A stretch of DNA of 64,000 nt from Eustoma russellianum. Taxonomy: Eukaryota; Streptophyta; Magnoliopsida; Gentianales; Gentianaceae. The notes below the pieces were generated by a model. It was not told the DNA's origin. It was given only the letters and a program-made list of their open reading frames with translations, and searched no databases. The position numbers and the translations under genes were made by a program. Shown one piece after another: positions 58,619-64,000 of the stretch; the first letter of the stretch is position 1; every line of letters starts with the position of its first letter. The stretch spans positions 27,161,843 through 27,225,842 of the forward strand of contig AP025055.1 in the NCBI GenBank assembly GCA_036186865.1, given 5' to 3'.

Positions 58619-58641
58619 GGCGACGGCTAAAAGCCGTCGCC
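58619..58641 (-). other. LINE-3 5' end GC-rich hairpin
   Basis: Perfect arms GGCGACGGCT (58619-58628) and AGCCGTCGCC (58632-58641) with a 3-nt loop, in the 5' untranslated part upstream of ORF1. Confidence 0.8.
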
Positions 58642-58683
58642 TTTTGTCGCCAGAGCAGCACAAAGATTGGTTTTCATTATGAT

Positions 58684-59655
58684 TTGCGGATCACCCTAAT
58701 TGACCAAACGCATATCCTCTTGAATTTTCGTAATGAGACAGACTATTTGCGATGTTTTTATCGAAGATCATGGCATGTTGCTGGTTGTCATATGAGAATA
58801 ACAAAATGGACTGTTGAGTTTGATCCTACTGCTGATGTCCCGATTGTCCCTATCTGGATTACATTCCCAGGTCTTCCAATTCATCTACCAATCAGTTCGC
58901 CCATAAAGCTGGATGTTTCAACAACCGATGGACTCAGGCCTTCTGTCGCCAGAGTGTTTGTTGAGGTTGACGTCTCTCAAGAATTACCGCAAAAAATTTA
59001 TGTCCAGGCCAAAAACCGGTTAATTCTACAATCTGTTGTTTACGAATATCTTCCATTTTTTTGTACCTCCTGTCGTCGGCTAGGCCATGCAACGGGCTTG
59101 TGCTCTTCGAATGATACAGCACCGATAACACCCCCTCCGCCGCCTCCACCTCCTCGTCCGAAGATGCAGCGATGGACGCCAATAAAGAGGAAGCATGCGG
59201 TTGATCCACCAATGGAAATGTCCTCGCCAATGAAACCACCTCAGGATCACACGGCTGAAGTTCCTCCTCCTGCGGATGAGAACATGTCACATATTCAAGA
59301 GAAGGACCAGCATAATAATATTTTAGTTGATGTTGCAGAACCCTCTCCACTACATGCACCCGAGAATGATGAATTGGGACATTCCTTGTATCCTGAGATA
59401 TCTGATGAACCTGCTGCTGATCTACATGTCCCGGATGAAGTCCTTAGACGCATGCAGTTAATTCCTCCATCCCCAGATATGGACATTCTAATATCACGAT
59501 TGGAGGAACCATCAAAAGAAGCAGCCTTTATACCAGCTGTTCCTCATCGTAAATGTCGTGCTAGAAAGGATCTCCCTCCTTTGCCCCCATCGACTATGCT
59601 GACCTGTAGCGCATTGCACATCTTACAGGGAAGTGCCTCTAATCTTACTCAATGA
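58684..59655 (+). pseudogene. LINE-4 ORF1, 5'-truncated but otherwise open
   Basis: Open for 323 codons with no ATG at its start, because the element is truncated. It has the DUF4283-like part (YLRCFYRRSW, RITKWTVEFDP, VPIWITFPGLPIHL), then RPSVARVFVEVDVSQELP and an intact CCHC knuckle, CTSCRRLGHATGLC, at about 59062-59103. This is the only LINE ORF1 in the window with a complete knuckle. A proline run follows and then an acidic tail. A short internal deletion is suspected after LPISSP, where LINE-1 has a longer segment before the KLD motif. The TGA (59653-59655) overlaps the ORF2 ATG. Confidence 0.87.
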
Positions 59656-62600
59656 ATGCATTAATATGGAATATAATAGGCATGCGTGCCTCTCAACCTA
59701 GGGTTCATCAGTTGATACGCGATCATCATTTACACTTGCTAGTCCTTATTGAACCAAAGCATCCTCCTACTCGTATACATAGCTTTAGTTTAAGTTTTGG
59801 TTTTTCATATTGTTATGCTTCACATTCTGAACGTATTTGGTTTTTCTGTTGTGATTCGGAGGTTCAATTGATTGATGTGCAGGATCATGACCAAGTCGTA
59901 CATTTCTCCTTGATATTCCGTCCACTCAATTTCACCTTTTCTATCTCTACGGTCTATGCCAAGCACAAACCCGCTTTACGTCGTTCTCTATGGCAATCGT
60001 TATGTGACTTTTCAAGATCATCAGCACTGTCTTGGATTGTTGGTGGGGATTTCAATACATTTCGGACGCTAGATGATCATAGTGGTTGATCACATCCCAC
60101 CCTTGCATCATTACAAGATTTTAATGAATGTATTGAGACATGCTCTTTGATGGAACCACCTTTTCATGGACCGAAATACACTTGGATGGATGGAAGGGGT
60201 CTTGGTCGCATGCGTCGCAAACTAGACTGGGTATTTACTAATTCATCTTTTCAGGACTATTTTGAGGATATGCGGCTAACTCATCTTCCGAGAGACTCTT
60301 CGGACCACACGCCCTTATAATTTGAATGCCGAATATCTAGTACATCAGGGCGTCGCAATTTCCGCTTTTTGGATTCATGGTTACACCATCCGGATTTCTT
60401 TGCTTATGCAAAGAATGCTTGGTCTTCGTATCCCACGACGGGTGTAATGTATGGATTTTATTCCAAATTATTTTCTTTGAAAAGGGATATTCAGCGGTGG
60501 AATAAAGATATTTTTGGCAATATCTTCACAAATCTAATGCAAGCAGAATCTACTCTTAACACAGCGGAGAGACTTTGGGAGGCCGACCCTAATGCTGATA
60601 CACGCGAATCATACCATAGAGCCAAAGCGGAATATATTCGTGTCTCCACATACGAGCTCCATTACTGGAAACAAAAAGCACGTGTTAAATGGCTTAAGGA
60701 AGGTGACGCCAACACACGATATTTTCATTCTATTGTCAAGGGGAGACGGTCACGATTACGCATACAGCAAATACAAACCTCCTCAGGGGCGCAGTGCCTA
60801 ACTCCCACGGAAATTATGACAGAAGCAGTTTCTTTCTACACAACTTTATTCGCTAGAGAAGCAACCCACAATCATGCCGCTATTCTTTCTAGCATACCAT
60901 GTTTGGTTTCGGAAGCCGATAATGCGATGCTCACACAGTTGCCAATGGAGGCAAAGGTAAAGGAAGCAGTGTGGCAACTCGACCCCCACAGTGTCGCAGG
61001 CCCAGATGGTTTCATGGTCAGTTCTATCGCTTCTGTTGGCCATTTATTCATTCCGATGTTGTAAAAGCAGTACATGAATTTTTCCTTGGTGTCCCACAGC
61101 CCAAAAGCATGGCTAGTGCCCTCTTAAGCTTGATCCCAAAAATGACATCACCTCAAACATTCAGTGATTTTCGTCCTATCTGTCTTACAAACTTTATAAG
61201 TAAAGTTTGCACGCGCATTATAGCCACACGTTTGCGGTTAGTACTTCCCAGATTAATATCTGAGGAGCAGACAAGTTTTTTACCTGGGCGTGATATATCA
61301 ACGCAAGTTTTAATGGCTCGGGAGATGATTCATATGCATGATAAGGGGGCCCTCAGGTATGCTTGAAGTTAGACATGATGAAGGCATTTGATAGAGTTAG
61401 TTGGGATTATTTAGAATTGTTGTTATGGCAGTTTGGGTTCTCAGAGTTCTTCATTAGAATAATCCTTAATTATTTATGTGCCACCACCTTATCAGTTCTC
61501 ATCAATGGCCAGGCTTCACATTCCTTTTGGCCCTATAGAGGTGTTAAACAGGGTGATCCACTGTCTCCTTTACTCTTTATTCTTTCGTCTGAGGGCTTCA
61601 GTAGAGGGTTAAAATCTTTGGTGGACTGCGGTGCTCTACAACCGTTTCGACTTGGTAGGGTCCCTTTTGAAATCACGCATTTGGCTTATGCAGATGACCT
61701 CCTTATATTCTTGCGTGGTACACAACGCAACCTAAGACGGTTTCAGGCATTCTTGACTTCGTATGAAACAGCTTCGGGACAAAAAGTCAATTATCACAAA
61801 AGCAGCTTTATTCCATCTGCCACCATCTCAAATCGGCAGCAAAGGACATTTGCGTCCATGACAGGGATGCGATGTACCACTCTCCCATTTAGATACCTTG
61901 GCTCTTATCTACATAATGGAATTAATCGCTCGCGATATTGTGCTTCCCTGCTGCAGCATATTGATGAGCGTTTAAATGGATGGCACTCACGACTACTTTC
62001 TGCAGCAGGTCGCCTAGTATTACTGCAGTCAGTGATCTCGTCTATTCCGTTACACATTCTTGCTGCAGGTGGGATACCAAAATCTGTCATCAAAATAATA
62101 GAAAGAAAAATGGCATCATTTTTTTGGGGTCCTCGGCGCCAGTGGGTGGCCTGGTCTAAGATAACTACGACAAAGGAGGAAGGAGGATTAGGGCTTCGAG
62201 ATATAAGCATGTTACAAAAGGCTTATCATTGTCGCATATGGTGGTCTTACCAGAATCAGGATACATTATGGAGTCGATATATGTATATAAAATATGGTCA
62301 TTGCGGCGACTATCTGCTGAGATTACCGGATTCACCAGTCTGGAAAATTATTTGCCGCATTCATAATATTTGCTTAGCACATACAGTCGGACAGGGATGG
62401 CATCTCACGTGGGCTCCATCGGCATCAGTAGAATTCACGTTACGCTTGGCTTATGACATTTGCAGGCTGCCAAAGCCAAAGATACTATCAGCTAGATTCA
62501 TTTGGTTCAAGCATCATACTCCATACACGAAGTTATTATTATGGCGCCTATTTCATTCAACTATGCCATTTGAGGATTATATTGGTAAGTATTCTGCCTC

Positions 62601-63426
62601 TTGCCCAACACAGTGTCCTTTTTGTCGGCAAGACTCGGCCATGGTGGATCATGTCTTTATATACAGTACTGCTATTCGTCCAATTTGGGATTTCTTCGCA
62701 GCAGAGTTACACAGACTTTTCCCCATTTTATTACATTTTCGTCAATATTTGTTATCTTGGTGGTATCGTTCCTCTTCTTCCATGCTTTTTGGGGTTTTAA
62801 AAATAGTGGTGCCTGCGATAATTATGACTAACATCTTGCAATCATATGCATCACTTACGTATGGTGAGACTACAACATTTACACCGTCTGTTGCTCAGGC
62901 TACAATTCATTATGACATCAGAATGTGGCTTAACACAATTCAGGGCACGAAATTGGTCATCTGCCACACGCCACAGCTTTCATGGATTCCTGCCCTTCGG
63001 ACTCCTCGTCCGCAGGTTGTTCGTTGGCGGACACCTCTTTCTAGTTAACTAAAATTGAATATTGATGCGGCGGTTGGTAGGCATTATGCATCAGGAGGGG
63101 CGATATTACGTGACCATTTGGGCAACTGTGTGGGTGCTATTTCCTTTCGCTTACCAGTATGTACATCACTTAATGCGGAGATACAGGTGGCGTTGTTTGG
63201 ATTGTTATATTTTCTTCCATTATATCGGTCAATTATCTTGGAATCGGATTGTAATCAAATGCTATCTCGACTCAAGCAACCACATTCAGTTTTTGGAAAC
63301 TATCACTTGCGACTATTACATATACTGCTTCACCTGCATCGGCTGGACTTTCATCATGCTTACCGTGAGGCAAACATGGATGCTCATTATCTTGCTCAGC
63401 ATGCAATGATCTTTCCTCAAACATAA
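59652..63426 (+). pseudogene. LINE-4 ORF2: endonuclease, reverse transcriptase, zf-RVT, RNase H (broken)
   Basis: ATG at 59652 (MNALIWNIIGM). Endonuclease motifs EPK, GGDFNTF (about 60046) and SSDHTPL (about 60298). The RT shows GPDGF (about 61000), NFISKVCTRIIATRL, FLPGRDISTQ, KLDMMKAFDRVSWDYL, GVKQGDPLSPLLF and the catalytic YADD near 61687-61698. From 61363 to 63048 one frame of 561 codons is open, the longest in the window, covering RT and zf-RVT (CPFCRQDSAMVDHVF, last Cys changed to Ser). A single TAA (63046-63048) separates it from the RNase H in the same frame: NIDAAVG, LNAEIQ, ESDCNQ, REANMDAH. Other breaks: TGA near 60088 (CGA to TGA expected), TAA near 60317, frame change near 61010 and a frame change near 61362. 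Confidence 0.92.
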
Positions 63427-64000
63427 TCATTTTCGGCGCAGACTCTGCCATCTTTAGTTCATGGATCCCTGGTTTTAGATCTCTCATCATCCAATATTTG
63501 GATTCCTTAAGCTTTCCAGGTCTTCCATATGGATTTGCACAATTCTACTTTCTCTGCATGTACTCTGAATAGTGCAGGCAGACTCGGTATGCTTTGTATT
63601 CTCATCGATGCTTATTTTGTGCTATATCTTATTTCTTTGTTTAACCATACATTTATGTTTCCACGTGCATGGCTGGGTGCGGATACCATATGAGGTGACG
63701 TGATGATCGTGCTTCAACCGGTGATGGAGCTTCCATGGCAGCAAGTTTACATTTTGTATTTTCATTTCATTTGCCGTGTAATTTTCATTTCACTGTATAC
63801 TACACATTATCACCGCTCCGATTATATAAATATGTATGCTTTTTCCTTCGCCAATGTTTTATCTACAAGGGTGGTTTTACTTGGCAAGGTTTTAATGCGG
63901 CATATCATATATGATTGGAGGCTGATAATCATTACTTCCTTGCATTCGCTTTTTTCATACGATGACGCTACTATGTAATAAGGTTTTCCTCCACCACAAG
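63427..64000 (+). other. LINE-4 3' untranslated region (partial)
   Basis: Contains a segment near 63838-63925 whose reverse complement matches 37925-38020 of LINE-1 and 43922-44005 of LINE-2. The shared 3' end block starts near 63982. I do not see the two hairpins found in the other three LINEs. No coding region. Confidence 0.65.

Larger units (their letters stand above)
52613..58660 (-). mobile_element. LINE-3: near full-length plant L1-type LINE
   Basis: Minus strand. The 3' end starts with a T7 run (52613-52619) and the shared block CCTCACTTGTGGCGGAGG (52667 on). It contains complete ORF1 and ORF2 regions and a 5' untranslated part with a GC-rich hairpin. The 5' end is near 58660, where the plus-strand LINE-4 begins. 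No target duplication is visible at that end, so LINE-4 may have inserted into the LINE-3 5' end and pushed the second copy out of the window. Confidence 0.9.
58680..64000 (+). mobile_element. LINE-4: 5'-truncated plant L1-type LINE, running off the window
   Basis: Plus strand, head-to-head with LINE-3. It starts inside ORF1 (RITLIDQTHILLNF, matching the middle of LINE-3 ORF1) and so lacks the first part of ORF1 and the 5' end. The last bases, GGTTTTCCTCCACCACAAG, are the reverse complement of the block at the 3' ends of the other LINEs, so its end must lie just outside the window. It is more divergent from LINE-1 to LINE-3 than they are from each other. Confidence 0.9.

Overview
This is nuclear plant DNA, almost certainly from an angiosperm and probably a eudicot. 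The window is a stack of nested retrotransposons with very little host sequence between them. The evidence is Ty1/copia elements primed by initiator tRNA-Met, a Sirevirus-like copia lineage, plant L1 LINEs that carry a C-terminal RNase H domain, a 4.7 kb gypsy-type solo LTR, and the C-terminal end of a plant F-box protein. I found no rRNA, tRNA, CRISPR array or intact host gene. All coding regions of the elements are broken by stops or frameshifts.

Left block (1-17041, minus strand). A Sirevirus-like copia element (Sire-1) enters from beyond the left edge. Its primer binding site is at 5730-5741 and its 5' LTR is 5744-7504 plus 15713-17041. Two younger relatives sit inside it. One is a solo LTR (1668-4694, TSD tattc) in its gag. 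The other is a complete but pol-less derivative (Sire-2, 7505-15712, TSD aatat) in its 5' LTR. Sire-1 itself sits in the integrase region of an older plus-strand copia element (Copia-3, 17042-19696).

Middle block (19697-37797). Host sequence carries an F-box-associated-domain remnant (19749-20054). Two plus-strand copia elements follow: Copia-4 (20812-31452, itself hit by a gypsy-type solo LTR at 23996-28685, TSD cacat) and Copia-5 (32036-37519, TSD gccac). Removing the elements leaves a continuous host stretch of roughly 2 kb (19697-20811, 31458-32035, 37525-37797).

Right block (37798-64000). Four related L1-type LINEs: LINE-1 (37817-43770, minus, 19-bp TSD), LINE-2 (43798 to about 52480, minus, split by a plus-strand Sirevirus-like solo LTR at 46293-48780), LINE-3 (52613 to about 58660, minus) and a 5'-truncated plus-strand LINE-4 (about 58680 to the right edge). 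Each encodes an ORF1 nucleic-acid-binding protein and an ORF2 with endonuclease, reverse transcriptase, zf-RVT and RNase H. Three of them lie in or beside the same kind of TA microsatellite.

There is no new enzymatic system that I can defend. The most interesting signals are structural. They are two base-paired hairpins with compensatory changes just after ORF2 in three LINE copies, a stop/start ATGA overlap of ORF1 and ORF2 kept in all four LINEs, a perfect 134-bp palindrome in a Sire LTR, a three-hairpin module repeated in every Sire LTR, and repeated LINE insertion at near-identical TA target junctions.
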